NCBI GenBank assembly: GCA_963844235.1
Contig: CAWJNF010000006.1
Location: forward strand, 124,001-188,000
DNA: 64,000 nucleotides
Origin: CAWJNF01 sp963844235
GTDB taxonomy: Bacteria; Actinomycetota; Thermoleophilia; Gaiellales; Gaiellaceae
Reading direction: 5' to 3'
Positions within the stretch are counted from its first letter, which is position 1. Each line of letters opens with the position of its first letter. A program made the position numbers and the translations under genes. This document shows positions 8,149 to 16,106 of the stretch, one piece after another. The notes beneath the pieces were generated by a model. That model worked only from the letters and a program-made list of their open reading frames with translations. It was not told the origin of the DNA and did no database searches.

Positions 8149-8826
8149 GTGACCACGACGACCGCCTCACTGAGCCGGGAGCTCTGGACCTCCATCGCGG
8201 ATATCTACGACCGTGTCCTCGTTCACCCGTTCCTGACGGGACTGACCGACGGCACGCTGCCCGAGGAGTCATTCCGCTTCTACATCGTCCAGGACACGCT
8301 CTACCTGCGCGAGTACGCCCGGGTGCACAGCATCGCCGCCGGCAAGGCCGCCGCGCCGGAGCACATGCTGCACTTCAACAAGATCGCCTCCGACCTCGTC
8401 CACGCGGAGCAGACGTTCCACACGGACTTCTTCCGGGAGTGGGGGCTGTCCGACGAGGACGTCTGGTCGACCCCGCTTGCGCCGACGAACGTCGCCTACA
8501 CCACGTACATGCTCGCGGCGGCCTACGCGGGCACCTTCGCCGAGGCGGTCGGCGCCGTGCTGCCATGCGCGTGGATCTACCTGGAGGTCGGGAAGGTGCT
8601 GAGCCGGACCGGCTCGCCGAACCCGCTCTACCAGCGCTGGATCGACATGTACGGAGGCGAGGAGTACGAACAGCTTGTGCGGGCCGTGATCGACATCGCC
8701 GACGAGCTCGGCCCGAATCTCGGCGAGCGCGAGCGCGAGCTGGTCAAGGAGCGCTTCGTCGTCGCGTCGCGGTACGAGTGGATGTTCTGGGACATGGGCC
8801 TTCGTCGGGAGGCCTGGCCCGTCTGA
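8149..8826 (+). CDS. tenA: TenA/thiaminase II family protein (copy 2)
   Basis: The 225-residue TenA homologue starts at GTG 8149 after a GGAAGGGAG SD. The nucleophile Cys140 lies in AVLPCAWIYLEVG, and FRFYIVQDTLYLREYARVH is the canonical N-terminal pocket helix. The end (YEWMFWDMGLRREAWPV) matches the family closing helix. This copy looks more canonical than the one at 305-1021, so it is the better candidate for aminopyrimidine hydrolase activity giving HMP. It is last in the thiZ-thiX-thiY-tenA operon, after a hairpin. It is convergent with the amidohydrolase at 8842, separated by 15 nt. Confidence 0.95.
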   Translation: MTTTTASLSRELWTSIADIYDRVLVHPFLTGLTDGTLPEESFRFYIVQDTLYLREYARVHSIAAGKAAAPEHMLHFNKIASDLVHAEQTFHTDFFREWGLSDEDVWSTPLAPTNVAYTTYMLAAAYAGTFAEAVGAVLPCAWIYLEVGKVLSRTGSPNPLYQRWIDMYGGEEYEQLVRAVIDIADELGPNLGERERELVKERFVVASRYEWMFWDMGLRREAWPV

Positions 8827-8841
8827 GCGGCCGCGCCGCCG

Positions 8842-10189
8842 CTACGCGGTGAGCGTGGCCGTGCGGCGCACCGACTCGAGATCGGGCACGTCCATCCGCT
8901 CGAGCACCTCGCGGAAGCAGCGGTTCGCCTCGCGAAGCACCTCGTCCTCGTCGATGGTCGTGAACTGCCGGTCCCGGTAGATGATCTGCCCGTCGACGAT
9001 CGTCGTCTCGACGCAGCTGCCGTTCGCAGCGAAGACGAGGTGCGAGAAGACGTGCGTCCTTCGAGCCCGGCATGAGCGGCGTGAACATCTGACTCTTCGT
9101 GTCGACGACGATGACGTCGGCCTTCTTGCCGGGCGTCAGCTCGCCGGCGTCGATCCCGAGGCCCTTGTTCCCGTTCTTGCAGCACATGCGTACGACGTCT
9201 GGCGCCTGCTGGAGGCTCGCGTCCACGCGGACGGCCCGGTGCATGAGTGACGCGAACTTCATCACCTCGAACATGTCCCGGCTGTTGTTGCACTCGGCCG
9301 CGTCGTGGCCGAGGCCGACGTTGAGCCCGGCTGCGAGCATCTCCGGCAGCCGCGCGACGCCGTTGCCGAGCTTCGCGTTCGAGCTCGGGTTGTGCGAGAC
9401 GTGCGTGTGTGTCTCGCGCATGAGGGCGAGCTCGGTGTCGGAGAGCCAAACGCAGTGCGCGGCGATGCAGTCGGGCCCGAGGATGCCGCAGTCGTAGGCG
9501 ACCTCGGTCGGGCGCCGGCCGAACATCTCCTTCGAGATCTCCACCTCGGTGAGCGACTCGTTCAGGTGGATGTGGATTCCGGTGCCGAGCTCGTCCGCGA
9601 GCGCTCGCGAGTCGCGGAGAAGCTGCTCGGAGGCGAGCGGCAGCCACTCGATGCCGATCAGGATCTGGATCCGGCCGTCGGCCGCCCCGTGCTTCGAGCG
9701 GAAGGCGGCCTCGTTGTCGGCGAGCGTATCGAGGTTGTGCTCGTCGGTCGCGACGTCGTTCGACAGGACGGCCCGGATGCCGAGCTTCTCGGCGGCCTCC
9801 GCAAGCGCCTCGAGCTGCCGGTACATGTCGTTGACGGCCGTGACGCCGCACTTCACCGACTCGGAGTAGCTCGCGAGGGCGGCCCAGTAGGCCGATTCGG
9901 GATCGAGCGCCCGGATCATCGGGTACCAGCAGGTCTGCAGGTACTCCCAGAGCGGCAGGTGGTCCGAGTATCCCTTGCCCAGCGCCGTGTGGTAGTGGAA
10001 GTCCACCAGTCCGGGCATGACGATCTTGTCGGTCGCGTCGATGACCGTGGCGCCGTCGGTGGCGACGTCGCCGGCCGTCACCTCGGCGATGCGGTCTCCG
10101 TCGATCACGACCGTGCCGCCGAAATGAACGGTGTCCTCGTCGTCCAGGGTGACGACGATGCCGTTCCGAAGGATGATCCGGTCGCTCAC
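8842..10189 (-). CDS. TRZ/ATZ-family amidohydrolase (deaminase-like), frameshifted
   Basis: This is a subtype III amidohydrolase related to S-adenosylhomocysteine/cytosine/triazine hydrolases. It has a beta-sandwich N-terminus, then metal ligands His-x-His in VDFHYHT, His in IHIHLNES, His in AAHCVWLS and Asp in GLGHDAAECNNSRDM. GTG 10189 has a GGGAGG SD. The frame breaks near 9055-9062 (after MPGSKDA). The true C-terminus (THVFSHLVFAANG and on to RRTATLTA) lies in another frame and ends at 8842. One net extra base explains this. Upstream lies the cluster motif GTATCTAATAT. Deamination of the 4-amino group of the pyrimidine is a reasonable guess from context, but not established. Confidence 0.85.
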
Positions 10190-10222
10190 GGTGGCCTCCC
10201 GATTCGTCGCTGCGAGGGCCCG

Positions 10223-10236
10223 TATATTAGATACGG
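10223..10236 (-). promoter_or_regulatory. Putative GntR-type operator upstream of the TRZ/ATZ amidohydrolase
   Basis: In the gene direction this reads GTATCTAATATAC, the most symmetric copy (GTAT-N5-ATAC). It lies 34 nt before the GTG start, which here has its own SD. It overlaps the stop codon of the TSUP half-gene that ends at 10227. Confidence 0.6.
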
Positions 10237-10625
10237 TCGCTTTCCTCGTGCGGCTGCGGCGCTCGTCGCGCCGACCACGCCAGCCGGGCGGCGACGACGA
10301 GCAGCAGGGCGGCGAACAGGCGTCGCAACGTTGCCTCCGGCAGGGACGTCGCCAAAGCGGTGCCCGCCGCGACGCCGGCCGCGGAGAACAGGCCGAGCGC
10401 GATGGCCGGCCGCCAGGCGACGTTGCCGTAGCGGCTCTGCTGCCAGGCGCCGGCGATCGCCACCGGAACCATCGCCGCGAGTGACGTGGCTTGCGCTTCC
10501 AGCTGGCCGAGGCCGACGACGAGCGTCAGCGTCGCGACGAACGGGATCCCACCACCGATGCCGAACAGCGCCGACAGGACGCCGGCAAGGAAGCCGAGGG
10601 CCGTGGTCTCGAGCAGCTCGGTCAA
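10227..10625 (-). CDS. TSUP (TauE/SafE) transporter, second half as separate gene
   Basis: The 132-residue membrane protein has one DUF81 repeat, with the motif FGIGGGIPFVATL after the first helix and about four hydrophobic segments. TSUP transporters usually have two such repeats in one chain of about 250 residues and export sulfite, organosulfonates or related anions. Here the second repeat is its own gene. Its TTG start overlaps the stop of the first half (TTGA), so the two products are made together and probably assemble. Substrate is unknown; a link to the thiamine cluster is only positional. Confidence 0.8.
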   Translation of the reverse strand: MTELLETTALGFLAGVLSALFGIGGGIPFVATLTLVVGLGQLEAQATSLAAMVPVAIAGAWQQSRYGNVAWRPAIALGLFSAAGVAAGTALATSLPEATLRRLFAALLLVVAARLAWSARRAPQPHEESDRI

Positions 10626-10990
10626 CGGAGCAGCAGGATGACGGCCACGGAGACGAGGAAGGCGCTGAACAGCAGCACGAGGAAACGGGACGACAGGCGT
10701 TGCTGGAGGCGCACCCCTACCAGCGCGCCGGCGACGGCCGGAAGGCCCACCTGCACCGCTCGGGCCCAGTCGACCTCGCCCAGGATCGCGTAGCCTGCGG
10801 CCCCGAACGCGGCCGTCAACCCGATGGCGGCGAGCGATGTCCCGGTCGCGAGCTTGCCGCCGAAGCCGGCGAGCAGAATCAGGAGCGGCACGACGACGAT
10901 TCCTCCGCCGACACCGAAGAGGGCCGCGAAGAAGCCGGACACGAGCCCGATACCCGCGAGCATGGGGAGCGGGAGCCGCGCCGCGGGCAC
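10622..10990 (-). CDS. TSUP (TauE/SafE) transporter, first half as separate gene
   Basis: The 122-residue product has one DUF81 repeat, with FGVGGGIVVVPLLILLAGF and about four membrane segments. It is the partner of the gene starting at 10625. The GTG at 10990 lies exactly 6 nt after TACAAT on the same strand, the standard geometry of a leaderless actinobacterial promoter. A later ATG (10963) has no SD. The upstream promoter region is shared with the divergent trehalose phosphatase gene. Confidence 0.78.
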   Translation of the reverse strand: MPAARLPLPMLAGIGLVSGFFAALFGVGGGIVVVPLLILLAGFGGKLATGTSLAAIGLTAAFGAAGYAILGEVDWARAVQVGLPAVAGALVGVRLQQRLSSRFLVLLFSAFLVSVAVILLLR

Positions 10991-10995
10991 GGCCG

Positions 10996-11002
10996 TATTG
11001 TA
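10996..11002. promoter_or_regulatory. Bidirectional -10 element
   Basis: TATTGTA reads TATTGT on the plus strand and TACAAT on the minus strand. It is spaced 6 nt from the TSUP GTG on one side and 6 nt from an ATC codon of the phosphatase frame on the other. One AT-rich box may serve both leaderless genes. Confidence 0.5.
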
Positions 11003-11007
11003 GGAGC

Positions 11008-11733
11008 ATCGATCCGGCCGCCCTGCTCGAGCCCCTTGCCGCGCAGCCACGGCGCACGGCGCTCGTCTTCGACGTCGACGGCACGCTCGCGCCGATCATG
11101 CCGATGCCGGAGCAGGCAGCCGTGCCCGAGGAGACGAAGGCCGAGCTCTCGCGCCTCTCCGGTCGCTACCTGCTCGTCGGCTGTCTGAGCGGCAGGCCGG
11201 GTACCGAAGCGGCGGCGTTGGTCGGTGTCGACGGCGTCAGCTACGTGGGCAACCACGGCCTCGAGCTCGACCCGCGGCGCGCCGAGCTCACGGCGGCCAT
11301 AGCGCGCTTTCGCGACGACGTCGCGGGAGCGTGGCCGATCGAGGACAAGGGGCTCTCGCTGTCCTTCCACTATCGACTCGCCGAGGATGAGCCGGCGGCG
11401 GAGGTGGTGCTCCAGGGCGTTGCCACGCTGGCTCTCGAAGCCGGTCTCGAGCCACGCTGGGGGCGGAAGGTGCTCGAGGTACGCCCCAGGGCGGCCGCGG
11501 ACAAGGGAGTCGCCGTGGGAGCGCTGCTTTCGTCGTGTGGAGCCGCTCTGGGGCTGTATGCGGGCGACGATACGACCGATCTCGACGCCTTTCGGGGTCT
11601 CGCCGACGCCGGGCTCGAACACGCCGTTCGCGTGGCCGTCGCCTCCGCAGAGGTCCCGCCCGCACTCCTCGCCGACGCCGATCTCGTGGTCGACGGTCCC
11701 CGGGAACTGCTGCCGGTGCTGCGGGCGCTCTGA
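11008..11733 (+). CDS. otsB: Trehalose-6-phosphate phosphatase
   Basis: This HAD-superfamily phosphatase has motif I VFDVDGTLAPI (nucleophile Asp), the OtsB-specific NHGLE segment, a Lys near EDKGLSLSFHYR, and motif III GDDTTDLDAF. It would dephosphorylate trehalose-6-phosphate in the cytosol; no otsA is present in the window. No ATG, GTG or TTG is in frame near the N-terminus. The frame runs back through ATC at 11008, which sits 6 nt after TATTGT, so a non-canonical ATC start or a sequence error is possible; the start is uncertain. Its TGA overlaps the Nudix start (TGATG). Confidence 0.85.
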   Translation: MDPAALLEPLAAQPRRTALVFDVDGTLAPIMPMPEQAAVPEETKAELSRLSGRYLLVGCLSGRPGTEAAALVGVDGVSYVGNHGLELDPRRAELTAAIARFRDDVAGAWPIEDKGLSLSFHYRLAEDEPAAEVVLQGVATLALEAGLEPRWGRKVLEVRPRAAADKGVAVGALLSSCGAALGLYAGDDTTDLDAFRGLADAGLEHAVRVAVASAEVPPALLADADLVVDGPRELLPVLRAL

Positions 11734-12302
11734 TGGGCTTCGTCGACGAGGCCGTGCTCGGGCCTGCCCGTGCGCGCTACGGAGAGCCGCAGGCTCTCGT
11801 GCTCGAGCAGCCGGTGAATCGAGCCGAGCTCGATCTCGTGGTGGCGAGCGGCCGCCACGGTCGGCGTCACGACTTCACCTTCTTCGTCTTCAACGGCGAG
11901 CGGCTCGCGCTCATCCGCAAGCCTCACTTCCTGCCCGGAGTCTGGCGCCCGCCGAGCGGCGGCATCAGGCAGGGAGAGCCGCTCGAGGACGGCATTGCCC
12001 GGGAGGCCCGCGAGGAGCTGGGGACGGAGATCGCACTGGAGCGCTACCTCGTTCGCACCGAGGTGCGCTTCACATGTGGAGACGAGGCAATCGAGTGGCG
12101 CACGCACGTGTTCACGGCCACGACCACCGCAGAGGAGCTTGTTCCGACGGACACGATCGAGATCGCGGCGGCGCGTTGGGGAACGGTCGAGGAGCTCACC
12201 GGACCGATCAGAGCAGCCGCCCTCGCGACCGGACGAGGTCTCTGGCGATATCGGGTGGCGCTGCACGATGCGGCGATCGTGGCGCTGCGTGACCGTCCGT
12301 AG
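11733..12302 (+). CDS. Nudix hydrolase
   Basis: The 189-residue protein has a clear Nudix box, GEPLEDGIAREAREELG, preceded by WRPPSGGIRQ. This signature binds Mg2+ and hydrolyses nucleoside diphosphates linked to another moiety. The ATG overlaps the otsB stop, so it is cotranslated. The N-terminal 50 residues carry a small extra domain before HDFTFFVFNGERLALIRK. Substrate cannot be assigned from sequence. Confidence 0.88.
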   Translation: MGFVDEAVLGPARARYGEPQALVLEQPVNRAELDLVVASGRHGRRHDFTFFVFNGERLALIRKPHFLPGVWRPPSGGIRQGEPLEDGIAREAREELGTEIALERYLVRTEVRFTCGDEAIEWRTHVFTATTTAEELVPTDTIEIAAARWGTVEELTGPIRAAALATGRGLWRYRVALHDAAIVALRDRP

Positions 12303-12634
12303 AGGCACGTACCGCTGTGACCCGCGCTCTCGTCCTGCCCGGGACGTGTTGCCGGCCGTCGCAGTGAGCGGTAGCTTGCTGCACGTTTCGCCCCCGGCCG
12401 CTAGCTCGGGTTCGGCCCCGCGGCCGGCGAGAATCGGCGCGCTCCGGTCTCGGTATTGACACAGGACGACACAGATCCGTGTGCTCGCCGGGAGTACTCT
12501 GCCCCCCACCCAAGGGTGGGGGGTGGGACCGGGGCTGCGCTCCGCGAACGATCGCGGGAGACTCCGGGAGCGATGCCGCGCGGCCATCGCGCGCGCCACC
12601 CGATCTCGCAGAGCATCTGGACGGTCGAGCCGAC
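12303..12634. other. Non-coding interval with a GC hairpin
   Basis: No convincing reading frame is seen between the convergent Nudix gene and the ybjQ-type gene. At 12502-12523 a 10-bp perfect stem, CCCCCCACCC and GGGTGGGGGG with an AA loop, could act as a bidirectional terminator, though without a T-run. The rest shows no recognisable RNA gene. Confidence 0.5.
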
Positions 12635-12767
12635 GCGCCCGGTGTGGCTAGACCCTTGCGCGCCGGTGTGGCTAGGCCCCCTGCGCGCCGGTATGGCTCA
12701 GACCTTGCGCGCCGGTGCTGCTCAAACCCTAACGCGCTCGGCGGCTCAGACCTTGCGCGCCCGCACG
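12635..12767. repeat. Five ~24-bp imperfect tandem repeats derived from the 3' end of the ybjQ-type gene
   Basis: Units start at about 12635, 12658, 12683, 12707 and 12734. On the minus strand each resembles AAGGTCTGAGCC followed by ACCGGCGCGC. The last unit contains the end of the coding sequence and the stop codon (Lys-Val-stop), so the repeats copy the gene terminus downstream. Unit lengths are 21-27 bp. Confidence 0.75.
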
Positions 12768-13063
12768 GCCGTGCCGTAGGCACAGATCTCCGTGCCCAAC
12801 GACTGGAGGTCGGAGGTCTCGAAGCGCATCGCGATGATCGCGTTCCCGCCCATCGCCTCCGCCTCCTCGGTGAGGCGGGCGATGGCCTGCTGGCGGCCCT
12901 CGGCAAGCAACTTCGTCATTCCCTTCAGCTCACCGCCGACCAGCGACTTGAGCCCGGCGAGCATGTCGGAGCCCAGGTGGCGGGAACGCACGGTGAGTCC
13001 GAACACCTCGCCGATCACCTCGAACTCCCAGCCAGGCAGGTTGTCGCCCGTTGTGATGAGCAT
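12746..13063 (-). CDS. YbjQ/UPF0145 family protein
   Basis: The 105-residue cytosolic protein matches the YbjQ family. It has the hallmark GWEFEVIGEVFGLTVRSRH at the N-terminus and EAEAMGGNAIIAMRFE before the closing CAYGTAV strand. The family forms small oligomeric beta-rich assemblies; its function is unknown. The ATG overlaps the stop of the decarboxylase gene (TGATG) and has GGAGGAG as SD, so it is last in the polX-decarboxylase-ybjQ operon. Its 3' end is repeated in tandem just downstream. Confidence 0.9.
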   Translation of the reverse strand: MLITTGDNLPGWEFEVIGEVFGLTVRSRHLGSDMLAGLKSLVGGELKGMTKLLAEGRQQAIARLTEEAEAMGGNAIIAMRFETSDLQSLGTEICAYGTAVRARKV

Positions 13064-14379
13064 CAGTCTCCTCCAGCTTCGCGTTTGAGCACGTTCCAGG
13101 CGCGCAGGACGTCCATCTCGGTCGTGCGCTCGTTGCCGACGGCGAGCCGCAAGACATACTCCCCGGCCAGGCGCGTGTGCGAGATGAAGATGTCTCCGCT
13201 CGCATTGACACGGTCTAGCAGAGCCTCGTTCTCCTCGTCGCTCGCGTCTCGCCGGAAGCAGACGACCGAGAAGCGCCGTGGCGCGCAGATCCGCCAGCCC
13301 GGCTCGCTCCGTACCCAGTCCTCGAAGAGCTCGGCCAGCCGGATCGCCTCGCGGATGCGCTCCTGCAACCCGACACGGCCGTAGCAGCGGAGCACGGCCC
13401 AGAGCTTGAGCGAGCGGAAGCGCCGCCCGAGCGCCGGCCCGTAGTCGGAGAGGCTCTCCGTGTCGTCGTGGGTTCGCAGGTACTCCGGTACGAGGCTGAA
13501 GGCGTCGCGGAAGTCTGCCGCCCGGCTCGTCCACAGAGCCGAGCAGTCCATCGGCGTGAAGAGCCACTTGTGGGGGTTGACGACGAGCGAGTCCGCTCGC
13601 TCGACCCCGGCTTGCGACCAGCGCAGCTCCGGGCAGACCCAGGAGGAGCCCGCGTAGGCGGCGTCGACGTGGAGCCACACGCCGGCCGCCTCGCAGAGCG
13701 GGGCGAGCTCTCCTACCGGGTCGACCGAGGTCGAAGAAGTCGTGCCGACGGTGGCGACGACGGCCGCCGCGCCGCCGCGGGCAAGCTCTTGCTCGACCGC
13801 GTCGGATCGCAGGCGGAATTCGTCGTCGGCTGTGATCTTCGTCGTCTCGAGCCCGAGCATCCGCGCGGCCTTCTCGACCGACGAGTGCGCGTGCTCGGAG
13901 CAGAGGACACGCGAGCCGCCCGTAACGTGGCGCGCTGCGATAAGCGCGGCGAGCGTCGACGTGGACGCGGAGTCCTCGATGTGGCCGTGCCATCCGCCGG
14001 GCAGCCCGAGCAGCTGGCGGAGCCAGTCGAGCGTGAGCAGCTCGAGCTCCGTCGAGGCGGGGGAGGTGCGCCAGATGAACGCCACCTGGTTGAGGGTGGC
14101 GGCGAGCAGCTCCGCGAGGATCGCAGGCTCGGCCGCGGAGATGGCGAAGTACCCGAAGAAGCGCGGGCTCTGCCAGTTGGTCATCGCCGGCAGCAGGATC
14201 TCGTCGAGATCCCGGAGCACGGCGGCAAACGGCTCGCCCTCCTCCGGCGGAGAGGGGGGCAGTGCCCGTCGCACCTCCCCTGGGCGAACCTGCGCGAGCA
14301 CCGGCAGCTCGCTCACTTGCTCCAGGTAGCGCGCTGCCCACTCGAGCGCAGCGGCGCCGTCTTCCCGGAAGCTGCTCAC
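13063..14379 (-). CDS. PLP-dependent group II decarboxylase (aromatic L-amino acid decarboxylase-like)
   Basis: The 438-residue fold-type I PLP enzyme has SEHAHSSVEKAARMLG (stacking His region), LHVDAAYAGSS (Asp binding the pyridine nitrogen) and VVNPHKWLF with the Schiff-base Lys. FFGYFAISAAEPAILAELL is typical of the aromatic amino acid/glutamate decarboxylase group. It probably decarboxylates an aromatic amino acid such as Trp, Tyr or Phe, but side-chain specificity cannot be read. The GTG start overlaps the polX stop (GTGA). Why it is coupled to a DNA repair polymerase is unclear. Confidence 0.9.
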   Translation of the reverse strand: MSSFREDGAAALEWAARYLEQVSELPVLAQVRPGEVRRALPPSPPEEGEPFAAVLRDLDEILLPAMTNWQSPRFFGYFAISAAEPAILAELLAATLNQVAFIWRTSPASTELELLTLDWLRQLLGLPGGWHGHIEDSASTSTLAALIAARHVTGGSRVLCSEHAHSSVEKAARMLGLETTKITADDEFRLRSDAVEQELARGGAAAVVATVGTTSSTSVDPVGELAPLCEAAGVWLHVDAAYAGSSWVCPELRWSQAGVERADSLVVNPHKWLFTPMDCSALWTSRAADFRDAFSLVPEYLRTHDDTESLSDYGPALGRRFRSLKLWAVLRCYGRVGLQERIREAIRLAELFEDWVRSEPGWRICAPRRFSVVCFRRDASDEENEALLDRVNASGDIFISHTRLAGEYVLRLAVGNERTTEMDVLRAWNVLKREAGGD

Positions 14380-16094
14380 GCCCGCATCCGCGTGAGCTCC
14401 GCCCAGGGGCGCGTGTTCACGACCTGGGCCGCTGTGAGCCAGGCGCGGCGGGCCTGCGAGACCGCCAGATCGAGGTAGCCGAGCCCACCGACGCTGTGGG
14501 CGTCGCTCGAGACGACGATGTGGACTCCGCTCTCGGCGGCGAGCCGCGCATGGGTGTCGCGGAGGTCGAGCCGATCCGGCTGGCCGTTGATCTCGAGCGC
14601 TGTTCCCGTCTCGACTGCGCGGGCGAAGATCTGCTCGAGGTCGACGTCGTAGGCGCTGCGCCGGCCGATCTTGCGCCCGGTCGGGTGGCCGATGCAGTCG
14701 ACGTGCGGGTTGTCGATGGCGGAGAGGATCCGCCGGCCGATCTCATCCGGCGGGTCGCGAAACCCGGAGTGGATCGAAGCGACGACCCAGTCCCGGTCGG
14801 CGAGCGACTCGTCGTCGAGATCGAGCGAGCCGTTCGACCGGATGTCGACCTCGACACCGGAGAGGATCTGAATCCCATCGAGGCGGGCGTTCAGGTCCGC
14901 AATCTGCTCGGTCTGGCGCTCGAGCCGTCCGTCCTTGAGGCGTTTCGCGTGGTCGCAGATAGCGAGGTAGCGATGACCGAGAGCCTGGGCTGCGGCAACC
15001 ATCTGCTCGAGCGTCGACTTGCCGTCCGACCAGTCTGTGTGCGAGTGGAGGTCACCCAGGACGTCTCGCCGCTCGAGCAGCTCGGGCAGTGTCCCGGCAC
15101 GTGCGGCCTCGAGCTCGCCGCCGTTCTCCCGCAGCTCCGGCGGGATCCACGCGAAGCCGAGGTGCGTGTAGAGCTCTTCCTCGGTCTCCATCGTCGCGAC
15201 GGTGCCCGATGCGGTGTCCTCGACGCCGTACTCCGATACGGAGAGGCCGCGACGGACGGCGTCCTCCCGAAGGGCGACGTTGTGATCCTTCGAGCCCGTG
15301 AAGTGCTGCAGGAGGTTGCCGTAGCACTCGGGCGGGACGACCCGCAGGTCGAAACGCAGGCCGTCGTGGCCGACGACGGTCACCTTCGTCGGGCCCTTCG
15401 CGACGACCTCGGCAACCCACTCGAGCGTCGCGAAGTGCTCGATGAGCGCGCCGGCATCGGTCGCGGTGGCGATGACGTCGAGGTCGCGAACGGTCTCGGC
15501 GCGCCGTCTCGCGCTCCCTGCCTCCGAGACACGGACGGCGGCCGGATGAGCGCGTAGCTCCGCCACCACGGCCTCCACGAACGGAAGCACGTTTCCGAGG
15601 AGCGCACGGCCGTCGCGGGACGCGCGCTCCGGCGGCTTCGCGAAGTGGGTGAGGACGTTCTGCTCCGTCTTCTCGCCGAGGCCCTGCACGCCCCGTAGCA
15701 ACCCCTGTTCGGCGGCGGCCCGCAGCTGAGCCGCGCTCTCGATGCCGAGCTCTTGCCACAGCTTGCGCGTCGTCTTGGGGCCGAGCCCGGGGACGTGCGT
15801 GATCTCGACGAGACCGAGCGGGATGCGGTCGCGCAGCTTGGCGAGCGCCTGGAGATCTCCCGTCTCGGACAGCTCCACGATCTTCTGCTCGATGGTCCCG
15901 CCGATTCCGGAGAGGCGCTGGGCCTTGCCCTCGAGCGCGAGCTCGGCGACGGAGACGGCCGACTCGCGGATCCGGGTCGCGGCTCGCCGGTACGCGGCGA
16001 GACGGAACGCGTCGGCGCCGTCGAGCTCGAGCATGTCGGCGAGCAGCTCGAAGCGCTCCGCCAGCTCGGCGTTACGAGGAAGCGAGCGGGCCAT
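14376..16094 (-). CDS. polX: Family X DNA polymerase with PHP domain
   Basis: The 572-residue product has helix-hairpin-helix motifs (VPGLGPKTTRKLW; GVQGLGEKTEQN). Its nucleotidyltransferase centre has Asp204 and Asp206 in VRDLDVIA and Asp249 in LRFDLRV. A C-terminal PHP phosphoesterase domain starts at about residue 345 (DLHSHTDWSDG, ICDHAK, SDAHS). Bacterial PolX fills short gaps in base excision repair, and the PHP domain gives 3'-5' exonuclease or AP-endonuclease activity. The ATG at 16094 is 6 nt from TATCAT, so a leaderless mRNA is likely. It is divergent from the mannosyltransferase gene and heads a three-gene operon. Confidence 0.95.
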   Translation of the reverse strand: MARSLPRNAELAERFELLADMLELDGADAFRLAAYRRAATRIRESAVSVAELALEGKAQRLSGIGGTIEQKIVELSETGDLQALAKLRDRIPLGLVEITHVPGLGPKTTRKLWQELGIESAAQLRAAAEQGLLRGVQGLGEKTEQNVLTHFAKPPERASRDGRALLGNVLPFVEAVVAELRAHPAAVRVSEAGSARRRAETVRDLDVIATATDAGALIEHFATLEWVAEVVAKGPTKVTVVGHDGLRFDLRVVPPECYGNLLQHFTGSKDHNVALREDAVRRGLSVSEYGVEDTASGTVATMETEEELYTHLGFAWIPPELRENGGELEAARAGTLPELLERRDVLGDLHSHTDWSDGKSTLEQMVAAAQALGHRYLAICDHAKRLKDGRLERQTEQIADLNARLDGIQILSGVEVDIRSNGSLDLDDESLADRDWVVASIHSGFRDPPDEIGRRILSAIDNPHVDCIGHPTGRKIGRRSAYDVDLEQIFARAVETGTALEINGQPDRLDLRDTHARLAAESGVHIVVSSDAHSVGGLGYLDLAVSQARRAWLTAAQVVNTRPWAELTRMRA

Positions 16095-16100
16095 GTCGCG

Positions 16101-16106
16101 ATGATA
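16101..16106 (-). promoter_or_regulatory. Leaderless -10 box of polX
   Basis: On the minus strand TATCAT is followed by six bases (CGCGAC) and the ATG of polX. Confidence 0.55.

Noticed and set aside
12635..12767. CRISPR array
   Set aside because: Units are contiguous, about 24 bp, without unique spacers, and no cas genes are present.
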